64,000 nt of DNA from Nitrospira sp. (GCA_019636815.1 JAHBWT010000006.1:31291-95290); one strand, 5' to 3'; shown: positions 17,780 to 27,780, numbered from the stretch's first letter. The notes: generated by a model from the sequence alone, not told the origin. Program-made: numbers and translations.

Positions 17780-17956
17780 CGCGCCGCATTCGATACCATC
17801 CGCAACCAGCTTTAACCAATACTTCTCCCTGATGGCACTATAAAGGCCTTTCCCGCACAGTCAAGCTGATTGCCATCTGGAGCAAATCGGCCGCCAGAAC
17901 GGTTTCAGGTCATTGCGCGACCGACATGGAAAGACGCCACATCTGAAGCAGTTCAA

Positions 17957-18745
17957 CTAGACGGACTCCGCGTGGGGAGACTCGGACTCACTCGAAAGAG
18001 CGGATTCTACGATGCCGGCACGAAGATATTCGCGATTGAGGGTGGCAATGAAGCGCACGCTAATGCTTTTCGGGCAGACCGCCTCACATTCATACTGATT
18101 GCCGCAGGAGCCGAAACCCTCTCGATCCATGGCTTCAATCATGGCGCTCACACGGCGTGTTCGCTCGGGCTCCCCTTGCGGCAAGAGCGCCAGATGGGAG
18201 ACCTTCGCCGCCACGAAAAGCATCGCAGAAGCATTCTTACAGGCTGCCACACAGGCCCCGCAGCCGATGCATGACGCCGCATCCATGGAAGTTTCCGCCC
18301 GATCCTTCCCGATCAGCAGCACATTCCCGTCCACCGCACCCCCGGTGTTGACGGAGATATACCCACCTGCTTGCATGACCCGGTCGAGAGCGCTGCGATC
18401 GACCACCAAGTCTTTGATGATCGGGAAAGCCCTTGCCCGCCACGGCTCGATCGTGATGCTGGCCCCATCTGGAAACCTTCGCATGTACAGCTGACAGGTA
18501 GTGATGCCTCGATCGGGACCGTGCGGAATGCCATCGATGACCAGCGAGCAACTTCCGCAGATACCCTCGCGGCAGTCCTGCTCGAACGCCACGGGTTCTT
18601 CCCCGGCAACGAGCAGTTTCTGATTCACCGCATCGAGCATTTCAAGGAACGACATCCCGGGGCTCACGTCGGAAGCCTCGTAGCGGACAAACCGACCAGC
18701 TTCATTCGGCCCCTTCTGGCGCCAGATGTTCAACGTGAATCGCAT
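17957..18745 (-). CDS. sdhB: Succinate dehydrogenase/fumarate reductase iron-sulphur subunit
   Basis: 262 residues from ATG 18745. It has three iron-sulphur sets: CREGICGSC (2Fe-2S), [11 protein letters not shown] (4Fe-4S) and CEAVCPKSI (3Fe-4S and shared ligands). It carries electrons from the flavoprotein SdhA to the membrane subunit and quinone. It is last in sdhCAB with a 54-base gap after sdhA. An upstream GTG (18796) is in frame but would add 17 residues with no family match. Confidence 0.96.
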   Translation of the reverse strand: MRFTLNIWRQKGPNEAGRFVRYEASDVSPGMSFLEMLDAVNQKLLVAGEEPVAFEQDCREGICGSCSLVIDGIPHGPDRGITTCQLYMRRFPDGASITIEPWRARAFPIIKDLVVDRSALDRVMQAGGYISVNTGGAVDGNVLLIGKDRAETSMDAASCIGCGACVAACKNASAMLFVAAKVSHLALLPQGEPERTRRVSAMIEAMDREGFGSCGNQYECEAVCPKSISVRFIATLNREYLRAGIVESALSSESESPHAESV

Positions 18746-18799
18746 GACGCCTGCCAATCCCTCTCTCGTCTTACCGTCATGCCGGCCCCTTGTCACCGA

Positions 18800-20716
18800 T
18801 CACTGGTAACTTCTCGTCGTCGGTTGCACGAATTCGAAGGCCAGCGGCTCTTTGTGCAAGATGGGAATGGTTCCTTCCCGGTACTCCCATGCCGCGACGT
18901 GCGCGAAGCGGCTGTCATCTCGCGTTGGTTCGCCGTCTCCGGTCTGATGCTCTTCGCGGAAGTGGGCTCCGCATGATTCCTGACGATGCAATGCGTCGTG
19001 ACAGAGCAATTCGGCGAATTCCAGATAGTCCGCCACTCGTCCTGCATACTCCAGCTCTTGGTTGAAGGCATCTCCCGAGCCTGGAACCACCACCTCACGC
19101 CAAAACGCATCCCGAAGCGCAGGGATCGACGCGAGCGCCAGTTTGAGCCCCGCTTCATCGCGAGACATGCCGCAATGATTCCACAAAAGTCTTCCGACGT
19201 CTCGATGAAACGAGGCGGCTGTTCGACCTCCCTTCGCGTCCAACAGGCGCGTGATTCGACTCGTCACGCGATGAAGCGCCGCGCTGGCCTGCGCGTGATC
19301 TTCCGCCACAGGGGGGAGTTTCGCAGTTGCCAAATAATGACCGATCGTATACGGGAGGATGAAATACCCGTCGGCGAGTCCTTGCATTAACGAGCTGGCC
19401 CCCAGTCGATTGGCGCCGTGATCCGCGAAGTTGGCTTCCCCGATCACAAACAGCCCGGGGATCGTGCTCATCAGATTGTAATCCACCCAGAGCCCCCCCA
19501 TGGTGTAATGAGGTGCCGGATAGATCCGCATGGGCGCGCGATAGGCGTCTTCTCCTGTAATCCGATGATACATTTCGAAGAGATTGCCATAGCGTTCGCG
19601 CACGACATCGAATCCTTGTTGTTCGATCACACCGGCAAAATCGAGGTACACACCGTGCCCGTTTGGACCGACCCCACGACCTTCGTCGCATACGGCCTTC
19701 ACCGCACGTGACGCGATGTCCCGTGGAGCGAGATTCCCAAATCGCGGATACCGGCGCTCCAGGAAATAATCGCGTTCTCCTTCCGAGATATCATGCGGAG
19801 AACGGGTATCTGCCGGAAGCTTTGGCACCCACAAGCGTCCGTCGTTGCGAAGTGACTCGGACATGAGTGTCAACTTCGCTTGATAGACGTCACCGGGTGG
19901 GATCGCCGTCGGGTGGATCTGCGTAAAACACGGATTGGCAAACGCCGCCCCTTGTTTCCATGCTCGGTACGTGGCCGTTACGTTACTCCCGTTCGCATTG
20001 GTCGAGAGGTAGTACACATTGCTGTACCCGCCCGTCGCAAGCACGACGGCATACGCCATATGGACGCTCAAGCGTCCGGTGACTAAATCCCTCACTACAA
20101 TGCCACGAGCCTGACCGTCGACCACGATCAAGTCGAGCATTTCGGTACGCGGACGCATCGTGACCTGACCACGTTCAATTTGCCAGCACAGCGCCGAATA
20201 GGCGCCCAACAGCAGCTGCTGTCCGGTCTGTCCCCGACAGTAAAAGGTACGGGAGACTTGGACGCCCCCGAAGGACCGGTTCGCCAGCTGCCCGCCATAT
20301 TCCCTGGCAAACGGGATGCCGAGCGCGACACACTGATCGATGATCTGCGTGCTGATTTGAGCGAGTCGATAGACGTTCGCTTCGCGCGAGCGAAAATCTC
20401 CGCCTTTGATCGTGTCATAAAACAGTCGCCCCACACTATCACCGTCGTCCTGATAGTTCTTTGCCGCGTTGATTCCCCCTTGTGCCGCAATGCTGTGCGC
20501 GCGACGCGGGCTATCGTGAAAACAAAAGCACTCCACCTGATAGCCGAGTTGTCCCAAGGTCGATGCCGCACTGGCGCCGGCGAGGCCGGTGCCGACGACA
20601 ATGATCGTGAGCTTCCGCTTATTGCTGGGACTGACCAATTTTTCACTGAACCGATGGCGGTCCCATTTCGTTTCCAGAGGTCCGGATGGAATTTTGGAGT
20701 CCAGTTTCGTGATCAC
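18800..20716 (-). CDS. sdhA: Succinate dehydrogenase/fumarate reductase flavoprotein subunit
   Basis: 638 residues. [19 protein letters not shown] is the FAD dinucleotide fold and [20 protein letters not shown] contains the histidine that binds FAD covalently. [11 protein letters not shown] and [17 protein letters not shown] are further family motifs. It oxidises succinate to fumarate in the citric acid cycle, or the reverse. The long form with a type-B single membrane subunit is typical of Nitrospirota and Bacteroidota-like enzymes. It overlaps the sdhC stop by 4 bases (ATGA). Confidence 0.96.
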   Translation of the reverse strand: MITKLDSKIPSGPLETKWDRHRFSEKLVSPSNKRKLTIIVVGTGLAGASAASTLGQLGYQVECFCFHDSPRRAHSIAAQGGINAAKNYQDDGDSVGRLFYDTIKGGDFRSREANVYRLAQISTQIIDQCVALGIPFAREYGGQLANRSFGGVQVSRTFYCRGQTGQQLLLGAYSALCWQIERGQVTMRPRTEMLDLIVVDGQARGIVVRDLVTGRLSVHMAYAVVLATGGYSNVYYLSTNANGSNVTATYRAWKQGAAFANPCFTQIHPTAIPPGDVYQAKLTLMSESLRNDGRLWVPKLPADTRSPHDISEGERDYFLERRYPRFGNLAPRDIASRAVKAVCDEGRGVGPNGHGVYLDFAGVIEQQGFDVVRERYGNLFEMYHRITGEDAYRAPMRIYPAPHYTMGGLWVDYNLMSTIPGLFVIGEANFADHGANRLGASSLMQGLADGYFILPYTIGHYLATAKLPPVAEDHAQASAALHRVTSRITRLLDAKGGRTAASFHRDVGRLLWNHCGMSRDEAGLKLALASIPALRDAFWREVVVPGSGDAFNQELEYAGRVADYLEFAELLCHDALHRQESCGAHFREEHQTGDGEPTRDDSRFAHVAAWEYREGTIPILHKEPLAFEFVQPTTRSYQ

Positions 20717-21390
20717 CGCACGATCCCCAAGAAGATTGCCAAGATGATGGCGACATTGCCAAGCACCACCAGCAACGCGACCGATGGACCAGCAGCCTTG
20801 AACAGTCGGTCCAGTGCCGCATGTTCGAACCCAAGGGTCTGTACGCTACTGGAAACGGCATGGCTCAGATGAAAGGCGAGCCCCACCTGCCCCGCCAAAT
20901 AGACCACGACCATGAGTGGGTTCTGGAAGGCATGAATCAGCGTGCCGTAGACATCGCGATGCCCTTCCGCGTCGATGAGACCCGCAGATGCAGGACCGAT
21001 GATGCCGGCCGTCAGATGCAGAAGATGGAAGACGATAAAGAGCAGCAACACGATTCCGGACGCCGCCATCGTTCGAGAGGCAATCGAAGCTCGGCGATAC
21101 CCGTGGATTACATAAGCTATGGGACGAGCACGACGGTTATTCAGACTCAGATGGATAGCCAGCACGACGTGGACAACCGCAATACCTAATAATCCGATGC
21201 GGGCTGTCCATAGCAGGATCGGCATATCACGGAGAAATGCCGCGTAGCTATTGAGCGCATGGGGTCCTTCGAATACCTGAAGATTTCCCAACATGTGGAA
21301 GATAACATAGATGACGAGGCCCACCCCGGTTAAGGCCAATATGACTTTGGTACCGACCGACGATTGAAAATGGCTAAAGAGACGTGTCAT
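20713..21390 (-). CDS. sdhC: Succinate dehydrogenase cytochrome b558-type membrane subunit
   Basis: 225 residues from ATG 21390. Five hydrophobic helices are visible, with histidines suited to dihaem b binding: [39 protein letters not shown] and [11 protein letters not shown]. This is the single-polypeptide type B anchor (TIGR02046-like). It anchors SdhAB and reduces menaquinone or ubiquinone. It is the first gene of sdhCAB. Confidence 0.93.
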   Translation of the reverse strand: MTRLFSHFQSSVGTKVILALTGVGLVIYVIFHMLGNLQVFEGPHALNSYAAFLRDMPILLWTARIGLLGIAVVHVVLAIHLSLNNRRARPIAYVIHGYRRASIASRTMAASGIVLLLFIVFHLLHLTAGIIGPASAGLIDAEGHRDVYGTLIHAFQNPLMVVVYLAGQVGLAFHLSHAVSSSVQTLGFEHAALDRLFKAAGPSVALLVVLGNVAIILAIFLGIVR

Positions 21391-22507
21391 CCGGATGTCA
21401 TTATACACTTCTCGGATTCAAGAAGAGGCTCAGATGTCTTGACATGGCGGGTAAGATCAACGGTGGCATTCGATTAGGTGATTGTAAAGCATTTGGCACC
21501 AGATCTAGGGATGAGTCATGCGCGTGTGGCCTTTGAGAAGCCTGATTCAGAGCCAGGCCGCGTCGGTACAAAAAGAGCCGGTCTCCGAACCTTCACACAT
21601 GGCTCTGCCCTCGTTATCTATATATTAAGTAAGGTTTATTACCTACATTATGACAAGAGTACCAGACGCTCATGGTTTGTCATCCTTTTTCGCTTTTGGC
21701 ATGTCTCTCTGTCAAAGTGTTCCAACACGATCACGCCACCAGCTCTGTGCATGTTTCATCTCATGCGATAACATATGAACCTAGCGACAATGGAAACGAT
21801 CGCACAAAGCGTGGTTTTCCTTTTTAGGAATCACATTTCTTGGTAAATTGCGTGGGACCGACAGAAGGAACAGAAGTACTGGATCCTTTTCGGCGGCTTA
21901 CCGTGATATTTAAAAGAGCTTCTAAGATTATGAGGCGGACGGAAGCAACAAGGAACTCAACAGGCTTGCCTGCGCAAACTTTTCTCGGTCGGCTCGGCCG
22001 ACCAGCACCGCTCCGACAGTCCAGTTCAATGTCTCGAACCTTCAGGGTTCTTACGCGAACATGTGCAACGTCTCTTCGACTCGCGATGAAGCGGTTAGCT
22101 ACTGCGCTCACTCGTGTGGTGAATGAGTATGAGTCGCGATTCGGAACATTCCATAATGAAGTGAATCCACAAACTACCGCAGCTTAAAGGAAGATATTTG
22201 TTGGCCATGCGGAGGGGTGGTTGCTTCAGGGTTCGGTATCCTCCTCCACCAGGAGAACATTTTTCCAGTGATCTCCAACTTAAACGGTTTTCGAGATTGT
22301 CTCGGTACATCTCGCATGGTACGCTGCTTTGGTCGATTGCCTCCCTTTCTATGCAGGAGATCATCTTCATTTTCTTGCGTTAGGTTTTTTGAAATACACA
22401 GTTGTCTCTTTTTAGATACAGGACGATATTTATAAAAATTTAATTTAATCTTTATATAACAATGCCTTACGATGTATTATTCATAGCATAATTTTTGCTT
22501 ACCCGTA
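21391..22507. other. 1.1-kb gene-poor region
   Basis: I find no convincing gene. Overlapping frames near 21824-22187 on both strands show no family pattern and no ribosome site. A perfect 7-bp hairpin with a 3-base loop (GGTCGGC/GCCGACC, 21987-22003) sits in the middle; no U-run follows it on either strand. The right end becomes strongly AT-rich (from about 22380), consistent with a promoter for lpxC. Confidence 0.5.
22402..22430 (+). promoter_or_regulatory. AT-rich promoter candidate for lpxC
   Basis: TTGTCT (22402-22407) and GATATT (22425-22430) are spaced by 17 bases inside a markedly AT-rich block that reaches the lpxC start. Four of six bases match consensus in each box. Several other TATA-like hexamers follow (22435-22465), so the exact site is uncertain. 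Confidence 0.3.
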
Positions 22508-22537
22508 ATGCATGATGACTTTCATGATGGAGGAGCT

Positions 22538-23470
22538 GTGCGCAATCAACAAACTCTAGCATCGGCGATCACATGTTCTGGTATCGGCCTTCACTCCGGA
22601 CAATCCGCAACCATTACCCTGCGCCCGGCTCCACCCGACACGGGGGTAGTGTTTGTCGGACGTCAGGGAGATGTCGATGCGTATCTCCCTGTCTCCATCG
22701 AACATCGAATTCCTACTGAGCTGTGCACCGCTATCAGCGGGGGCGGATTTCAGGTCCAAACCATTGAGCATTTGTTGGCGGCGCTGGCAGGGCTCCACGT
22801 GGACAACGTATTCATTGACGTTACAGCCAGTGAAGTGCCGGTCATGGATGGAAGCGCGGCGCCGTTCGTCCGCTTGATTCAAGCCGCAGGAATCGCCCCT
22901 CAAGATCGAAAACAGCCGTTCCTCAAGATTACGTCACCTATTGAAGTGACCGAGGGATCAAAGCAGGTGCGAATCGAACCATCCCCCACCCCGCGCATCA
23001 CCTATTCGATTCACTATGAACATCCTCTTATCAAGACTCAAACGTACGAGTATGACTACTCGGTCAACGCGTTCGAGAGCGAGATTGCTGAAGCAAGAAC
23101 CTTCGGGTTTTTGCAGGAAGTTCAAGCCTTGTGGGCCCGTGGACTGGGGAAAGGCGGAACTCTCGACAACACTGTCGTGCTTTCGGAAGATGGTATCGTG
23201 AATGATTCCGGTCTCCGATTCACCAATGAGTTTGTCCGTCACAAGATTCTCGATCTGATCGGTGATTTCTCTCTGCTCGGGATATCCTTTATCGGCCACA
23301 TTATCGCGAACCGCTCGGGGCATGCACTCCATACACGCCTCGTCCAACAAATCCTCAAGCAGCCCGAAAAGTGGGTGCTGCTGAACGCTGAGCCAACAGT
23401 CGAAGGAATGCGACCGATCTCGCACAGATCACGATTCCAGCCGGCTGTGGCACTTCAGGCCGCTTCCTAA
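22538..23470 (+). CDS. lpxC: UDP-3-O-acyl-N-acetylglucosamine deacetylase
   Basis: 310 residues. It performs the committed step of lipid A synthesis, a zinc-dependent deacetylation. Evidence: CSGIGLHSG at the start, VQTIEHLLAALAGL (zinc His), VPVMDGSAAPF, and HKILDLIGDFSLLG (zinc His and Asp of HKxxDxxGD), then RSGHALH with the catalytic-region histidine. I choose GTG 22538 after GGAGG since homologues begin MR.QQT; ATG 22508 upstream is in frame and cannot be excluded. Here lpxC stands alone rather than in a cell-division cluster. Confidence 0.95.
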   Translation: MRNQQTLASAITCSGIGLHSGQSATITLRPAPPDTGVVFVGRQGDVDAYLPVSIEHRIPTELCTAISGGGFQVQTIEHLLAALAGLHVDNVFIDVTASEVPVMDGSAAPFVRLIQAAGIAPQDRKQPFLKITSPIEVTEGSKQVRIEPSPTPRITYSIHYEHPLIKTQTYEYDYSVNAFESEIAEARTFGFLQEVQALWARGLGKGGTLDNTVVLSEDGIVNDSGLRFTNEFVRHKILDLIGDFSLLGISFIGHIIANRSGHALHTRLVQQILKQPEKWVLLNAEPTVEGMRPISHRSRFQPAVALQAAS

Positions 23471-23557
23471 TTCAAAGTCTTCTCACTCACTTCGGGATTG
23501 GATTCTTTTCTGAATTAAGGGGAGTGGAGAGTTTTGCCCGAGGTGGGTTATGGATGG

Positions 23558-23592
23558 TGCGCCGAAGGTAAGTGCACCCCACCTCCGGCGCA
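23558..23592. terminator. Hairpin between convergent genes
   Basis: TGCGCCGAAGGT (23558-23569) pairs with ACCTCCGGCGCA (23581-23592), with one mismatch and an 11-base loop. It lies 88 bases after lpxC and just past the lysine-rich mini-ORF of the opposite strand, as a bidirectional terminator would. No clear T-run follows, so intrinsic termination is uncertain. Confidence 0.5.
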
Positions 23593-23608
23593 TCACATCA
23601 TGGCGGTG

Positions 23609-23653
23609 ATTACTTCTTCTTCTTCTTTGCTGCCTTCTTTGTTGCCAAGAGTC
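23609..23653 (-). CDS. Lysine-rich micro-ORF (12-15 codons)
   Basis: On the minus strand a GTG (or an internal TTG) opens RLLATKKAAKKKKK and then a TAA. A GGGGGG-GTGAG purine run precedes it. Tiny basic ORFs of the ATKKAAKKKKK type occur in many bacterial genomes, usually as tails of histone-like proteins. Here no upstream domain is in frame. It may be a genuine micropeptide or a leftover tail. The preferred start is uncertain. Confidence 0.3.
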
Positions 23654-23688
23654 TCACCCCCCTTCGCCGTTGCAAGTTAGAACCAACC

Positions 23689-24270
23689 CTACACAGCCTT
23701 GATCAGCATGTCGTCTACAGCTTCAAACGTATTAGGGCCGACCTTTCTGAACCGTTTGTCACGCTTCAGCGACGTAGCAATCGAGGTCAATGGAGTCTTC
23801 CCTTTGATCTGCAACCCGCCCTCGATCAACCGTTGGACAAGCTCCTTCGCATGCATCGCTCGGTTGGATTCCCGGAGTATTTCGTACGCAGCTTGAGGGA
23901 CACTTTTCCCAACGTACTTACTCCGCCCAAGAAGAATCTCCCTGGATTGATCGGTCACATCCATCACCGGTGGAGGTCGATTCCCTTTGGAGTCATCAGC
24001 AGGAATGATTTGATTTGACAAGCTGGCGAGCTTGGCCTTGTCAGCCTCGACGCGGTAGAGGGTCTCGGCAAGCTCGAGGTATTTCTTGATGGTGGCGATT
24101 TCGTCATCTAATCGACGACGCTTTTTCTCTAAGTCCTGGAACCGGCTCTTGTACGCGTTGATCCGTTGTTCCAAACCAACGAGAATGTCCGTTAACTCTT
24201 CCACAATCTTCTCATTTTTTTCCAACTCAAAGCATGCTTGCTTTATAGCATTGCTTGTAATCATTGTCAA
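23689..24270 (-). CDS. Coiled-coil protein with C-terminal HARE-HTH-like winged helix
   Basis: 193 residues. Residues 10-85 form a long coiled coil (KNEKIVEELTDILVGLEQ, then FQDLEKKRRRLDDEI). Residues 120-185 read AAYEILRESNRAMHAKELV, then IKGKTPLTSIATSLKRD, then FRKVGPNTFEA: the HARE-HTH/winged-helix pattern found in RNA polymerase delta, ASXL proteins and restriction enzymes. It probably dimerises through the coil and binds DNA or a regulator. It is monocistronic. Confidence 0.75.
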   Translation of the reverse strand: MTMITSNAIKQACFELEKNEKIVEELTDILVGLEQRINAYKSRFQDLEKKRRRLDDEIATIKKYLELAETLYRVEADKAKLASLSNQIIPADDSKGNRPPPVMDVTDQSREILLGRSKYVGKSVPQAAYEILRESNRAMHAKELVQRLIEGGLQIKGKTPLTSIATSLKRDKRFRKVGPNTFEAVDDMLIKAV

Positions 24271-24380
24271 GATACCATATTTAAATAATACATTGTCTAT
24301 TAGGTTACTTATTTTGCAAGCAAGTAATCCTTGATCTAACCATGATCATAAGCCTTGTTCAGCCAAGACTAGCATAATTT

Positions 24381-25232
24381 ATGGGAGCCGCAAGTCGGAG
24401 CATGGTACAATCCCACGTGCCAATTTCCTCTGAACCACTCTCCACCGACAGGCTGCTCGAAACCGCTATCGCAGCCAGTCGAGAAGCCGGAGCGCTTCTT
24501 CTCAACTATAGCGCACGCGGTTTTCGCGTCGAATACAAGAATCCGATCAATCTGGTGACAGATGCAGATCGCGCCGCAGAACAATGCCTGATCGACCATA
24601 TTCGAAATTGTTTTCCCTCCCATCGATTTTTGGCTGAGGAACGCGGCCGAGTCGAACAAGCCCCCTCCCCCTATCTGTGGATTATCGATCCATTGGACGG
24701 AACCACCAACTTCGCCCATGGTTACCCGGCCTACTGCGTCTCCATCGGACTCGAGTACCGGGGGCGATGTATTCTCGGTGTGATCTATGATCCTTCGCGA
24801 GATGAGCTATTCACCGCCAGTGAGACGTGTGGGGCACAGTTGAACGATCGTCCTATCCACGTGTCAGAGACAACGAGCCTTGACAACAGCCTCTTAGTAA
24901 CGGGGTTTGCCTACGACATCAGGGAATCACCGCGAAACAACCTCGACCATTTTGCCCAGTTTGCGCTCAAGGCACAGGGCCTCAGGCGAACGGGATCGGC
25001 AGCCTTGGATCTCTGCTATGTGGCAGCAGGACGTTTCGACGGCTTCTGGGAAGTGCGACTCAACCCATGGGATATGGCGGCAGGGTCGGTGATCGTTCGA
25101 GAGGCCGGAGGGCGGCTGACCGACTTCAGCGGCAAGGACCTGTCCATCTATGAACAGGAGATCGTGGCCAGCAATGGACATATCCACGAGGCGATGCTTG
25201 ATGTCCTCAACCATCCCTCGCCTGGGACATGA
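24381..25232 (+). CDS. suhB: Inositol-1-monophosphatase family protein
   Basis: 283 residues, metal-dependent phosphatase of the IMPase/SuhB family. Metal-site motifs: FLAEERG (Glu), WIIDPLDGTTNFAHGYP (the DPxDGT signature), and NPWDMAAGSVIVREAGG (second signature WDxAAG). It hydrolyses inositol monophosphate or related sugar phosphates, and in some bacteria modulates rRNA transcription. ATG 24381 is taken; ATG 24402 is an alternative. No operon partner is obvious. Confidence 0.93.
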   Translation: MGAASRSMVQSHVPISSEPLSTDRLLETAIAASREAGALLLNYSARGFRVEYKNPINLVTDADRAAEQCLIDHIRNCFPSHRFLAEERGRVEQAPSPYLWIIDPLDGTTNFAHGYPAYCVSIGLEYRGRCILGVIYDPSRDELFTASETCGAQLNDRPIHVSETTSLDNSLLVTGFAYDIRESPRNNLDHFAQFALKAQGLRRTGSAALDLCYVAAGRFDGFWEVRLNPWDMAAGSVIVREAGGRLTDFSGKDLSIYEQEIVASNGHIHEAMLDVLNHPSPGT

Positions 25233-25326
25233 ACCTACGACAAGACCGACACAGCCTTTCTCATTGGATGTACAATGCGACCAACGATGCGGTATGCTGC
25301 CCACGCGATCTGATTGAGGTGTACCA

Positions 25327-25608
25327 ATGGCACATTCCGTTCCTCCTTCCGAACAATCCAGCATGCCGCCTTCCGGCAACAACGCCCACAATATGACTTG
25401 GGACGTGGAACTACTCCGCGTGCTGGTCAGCCGGAAAGGAACGCAAGTCGAAGCGCAGTGGGCCATTCATCCCCAGCTGAAGCAGGACTTGATGCCCACT
25501 GAGTGGCAGGAAATCGCGGATCTCATGAACAAGGTCACCAACATCGTTGGCGAGCGATTTTCCAAAGCCTTGGCCGCGGTCGATCTGATGCCTCCGGGCA
25601 ATGCCTGA
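25327..25608 (+). CDS. Small conserved-looking protein, unknown function
   Basis: 93 residues from ATG 25327 with GAGGT six bases upstream. The N-terminal 20 residues are Ser/Pro-rich; the rest (WDVELLRVLVSRKGTQVEAQ, then EWQEIADLMNKVTNIVGERF) looks helical and soluble. No family is recognised. It precedes the AhpD-like gene by 56 bases and may share a transcript with it. Confidence 0.6.
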   Translation: MAHSVPPSEQSSMPPSGNNAHNMTWDVELLRVLVSRKGTQVEAQWAIHPQLKQDLMPTEWQEIADLMNKVTNIVGERFSKALAAVDLMPPGNA

Positions 25609-25664
25609 TTGCACCACTGTTCGTCCTTTTTCTATACATCACGAATAGACAAAGGAGGCTCCAA

Positions 25665-25997
25665 ATGGACTCGTATTATCACGCTCATGATTTAGACAAG
25701 TTTGCCGATATGGGGAAAGGCAACAAAACCCTCTGGGAAAAGTTCAAAGACTACTACGATGCCGTATTTGCCGAAGGCGCGTTGACCGAACGTGAAAAGG
25801 CGCTCATTGCCCTCGCCGTCGCCCACACCGTTCAATGTCCCTACTGTATTGATGCCTATACGCAAGCGTCGCTGGAAAAAGGATCAAACGTTGAAGAAAT
25901 GACAGAGGCCGTCCACGTCGCCTGCGCCATCCGCGGCGGTGCGTCGCTTGTTCACGGCGTTCAGATGAGAAATGTGGCGGAGAAGTTGTCGATGTAG
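25665..25997 (+). CDS. AhpD-like carboxymuconolactone-decarboxylase-fold protein
   Basis: 110 residues, strong ribosome site (AAAGGAGG). YYHAHDLDKFADMGKGN, then FAEGALTEREKALIALAVA, HTVQCPYCIDAYTQASLEKG and HVACAIRGGASLVHGVQM. CPYC is the redox CxxC and the following His the usual proton relay. The wording matches the AhpD-like subgroup annotated as arsenosugar-biosynthesis-associated peroxidase-like. No arsenosugar radical SAM gene is near, so the assignment to arsenic metabolism is uncertain. General peroxidase or thiol function is the safer reading. Confidence 0.85.
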   Translation: MDSYYHAHDLDKFADMGKGNKTLWEKFKDYYDAVFAEGALTEREKALIALAVAHTVQCPYCIDAYTQASLEKGSNVEEMTEAVHVACAIRGGASLVHGVQMRNVAEKLSM

Positions 25998-26103
25998 GAG
26001 CACAAGAAGTGAGATGATAAGATTTTTTAGGTGACTCCGTTGTTCTCTTGAACCGCATTATAGCTCTTCAATCCAAGAAATCCGTTGGTGATATGGCATC
26101 GTC

Positions 26104-26295
26104 TCAAGTGTCTGATAAAACTTCAGTCACCAGCGCCGCTAAGCCTTCATACCGTCGACGAGGCGGCGCCTTCGGATTGCGGACGTCGTAGACGATCACA
26201 TCGGTCGGGGCTTTCAGTAATATGGAAACGACCGTTTGCCACGCGTCGCACACACATTCGGAAACCGCCGAGAGGTCACGATTTTCCAAACCCAC
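26104..26295 (-). CDS. Uncertain small ORF
   Basis: A 63-codon frame starting at a GTG without a ribosome site. The second half (PTDVIVYDVRNPKAPPRRRYE) reads like protein, but I recognise no family. It could be the tail of a degraded gene. The rest of the 26000-26340 gap shows nothing else. Confidence 0.3.
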   Translation of the reverse strand: MGLENRDLSAVSECVCDAWQTVVSILLKAPTDVIVYDVRNPKAPPRRRYEGLAALVTEVLSDT

Positions 26296-26343
26296 GATAG
26301 TTTTTCAACAACTTACTGTTCATGACAGGGAAATGGGATCCAG

Positions 26344-26694
26344 CTAACCTGTGGTAGCTCGGAACGGTTCGAATTCCCGATCGGCTTTGGCCGCCAAATA
26401 GAAGTCGCTCTCCGTCAGGCCGTTGATCTTGTGCGTCCAGATTTCGACTTTGCACTTTCCCCAGGCGAGGTAGAGATCAGGGTGATGCCCCTCAACCTCG
26501 GCAACCGCACCGACTTTGTTCACAAAGGACAGCGCTTCAGCAAAATCTTTGAAGGTGTACAAACGTTCAAGATGTCCTAGACCGTTGAGCGACCACCCTC
26601 GGCCGAGTTCTTTCAGCAATGCCTGAGCCCGATCACCGGGCAACGGTGGCACACCGCCGCGACAAGGGACGCATGTATTGTCGGCAAGACCCAT
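26344..26694 (-). CDS. phhB: 4a-hydroxytetrahydrobiopterin dehydratase (pterin-4a-carbinolamine dehydratase)
   Basis: 116 residues, ribosome site AAGGAGG. The C-terminal half has EGHHPDLYLAWGKCKVEIW, then THKINGLTESDFYLAAKAD: the EGHHPD...V.v...TH...GLTE.D family signature with the catalytic histidines. The enzyme recycles oxidised tetrahydropterin. No aromatic amino acid hydroxylase is adjacent, so it may serve another pterin enzyme, such as a molybdopterin-related step. Confidence 0.93.
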   Translation of the reverse strand: MGLADNTCVPCRGGVPPLPGDRAQALLKELGRGWSLNGLGHLERLYTFKDFAEALSFVNKVGAVAEVEGHHPDLYLAWGKCKVEIWTHKINGLTESDFYLAAKADREFEPFRATTG

Positions 26695-26781
26695 TCGAGC
26701 CTCCTTTCAATCGTTAGAAATTAAGTGACGTATTGTATAGAGATGCTCGGTAAAGAAACAAGAAACGGAGTACAAAGTAGG

Positions 26782-27780
26782 CTATTCGGAGTCGTCGGCA
26801 ACTCCACTGGATTTGGCCAGATCATCCATCTTGATCTTGTCTGGATTGAACTTCTGCGCGGCCTGCATCATCCGATCGAGCGCGTCATCGAACGACAAAG
26901 CAGGGGCCTCTTTCGCACGGAACCGAATCGGATTCACACGGGCTACGACGAAGCTTTTGAGATAGGGACTGGTCAGCCCCTTGGCTTTAAGCGCTTCAAC
27001 TTGTTTGACAATAAGATCATCCAACGCGAGGACGGTCTTGGCCCTCTGCTGACGGATGTCCAGAGTGGCATGGAGCGGTTTCTGCAGAAATTCGTCCACT
27101 CGCTTCAGCACCGGATGGTACGCCCCACCGCTGAACCGAGGCCGTTCGTCATAGCACAGACCCAGTGTGATCAACGAGGGCTCCTCAAACTCCAGCGCGT
27201 ACATATCCTCGGTTGCGCCATTGAGTTGCACCAGTTCCCGGTACATGCGGATGACTTCCAACGCCTTCTCGCGGAGATTATGGGCCTTTTCCGTATTCAG
27301 CGCGAGAATCTGATAGGCGGCAGCCACCTCTGGGACCACGATTGCGATGATGCTCTTCGCCCCCAGAGTCCGCATGGCTGACAGGCGATGGTTGCCGTTC
27401 GGAGTCCAATACTTTGCCGCATGGTCGGGCTTCGCGATCCGCACGGCAATGATAGGATCGAGAAAACGACCGATTTTTCCGATGACCCCTTCCAACTTTC
27501 GGACATGCGTGTCTGAAATATTTCGCTGATAGGGTGTCGGCTCGACCAGCTCGATCGGTAAGGCGGCTAGCGCGACCCAGTGGCCACCGTAGGGTTCACG
27601 ATAGATCGAGAGGACTTTCCCTCCGTCCTCTTCAATTTCCTGATGCAGTTGAGCCACGACCCCAGGCGGCGCAGCGGCTTGTAGCTCAACCGGGGCCAAG
27701 CCGGTGGAAGCTCCGACCGGTTTCCGGCGCCGTCGGGCCTTCTTGGGTAATGGCGGTTTTTTAGATTTTTTTTCAGCCAT
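26782..27780 (-). CDS. ParB/sulfiredoxin-domain protein without ParA
   Basis: 332 residues from ATG 27780. After a lysine/arginine-rich tail (residues 1-25), residues 70-190 follow the ParB N-terminal fold: LPIELVEPTPYQRNISDTHV, then FLDPIIAVRI, then WTPNGNHRLSAMRTLGAK. The family's GERRxRA box reads GNHRLSA. The rest is helical and lacks a clear HTH. No parA, parS or replication gene is near. It could be a DNA-binding, CTP-binding or nuclease-like regulator rather than a segregation factor. The start codon lies 22 bases from a divergent start. Confidence 0.75.
   Translation of the reverse strand: MAEKKSKKPPLPKKARRRRKPVGASTGLAPVELQAAAPPGVVAQLHQEIEEDGGKVLSIYREPYGGHWVALAALPIELVEPTPYQRNISDTHVRKLEGVIGKIGRFLDPIIAVRIAKPDHAAKYWTPNGNHRLSAMRTLGAKSIIAIVVPEVAAAYQILALNTEKAHNLREKALEVIRMYRELVQLNGATEDMYALEFEEPSLITLGLCYDERPRFSGGAYHPVLKRVDEFLQKPLHATLDIRQQRAKTVLALDDLIVKQVEALKAKGLTSPYLKSFVVARVNPIRFRAKEAPALSFDDALDRMMQAAQKFNPDKIKMDDLAKSSGVADDSE

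Noticed and set aside
21824..22187. Frames of 95-115 codons on both strands in the 1.1-kb gap
   Set aside because: They overlap antiparallel, have no recognisable motif and no convincing start; kept as intergenic.
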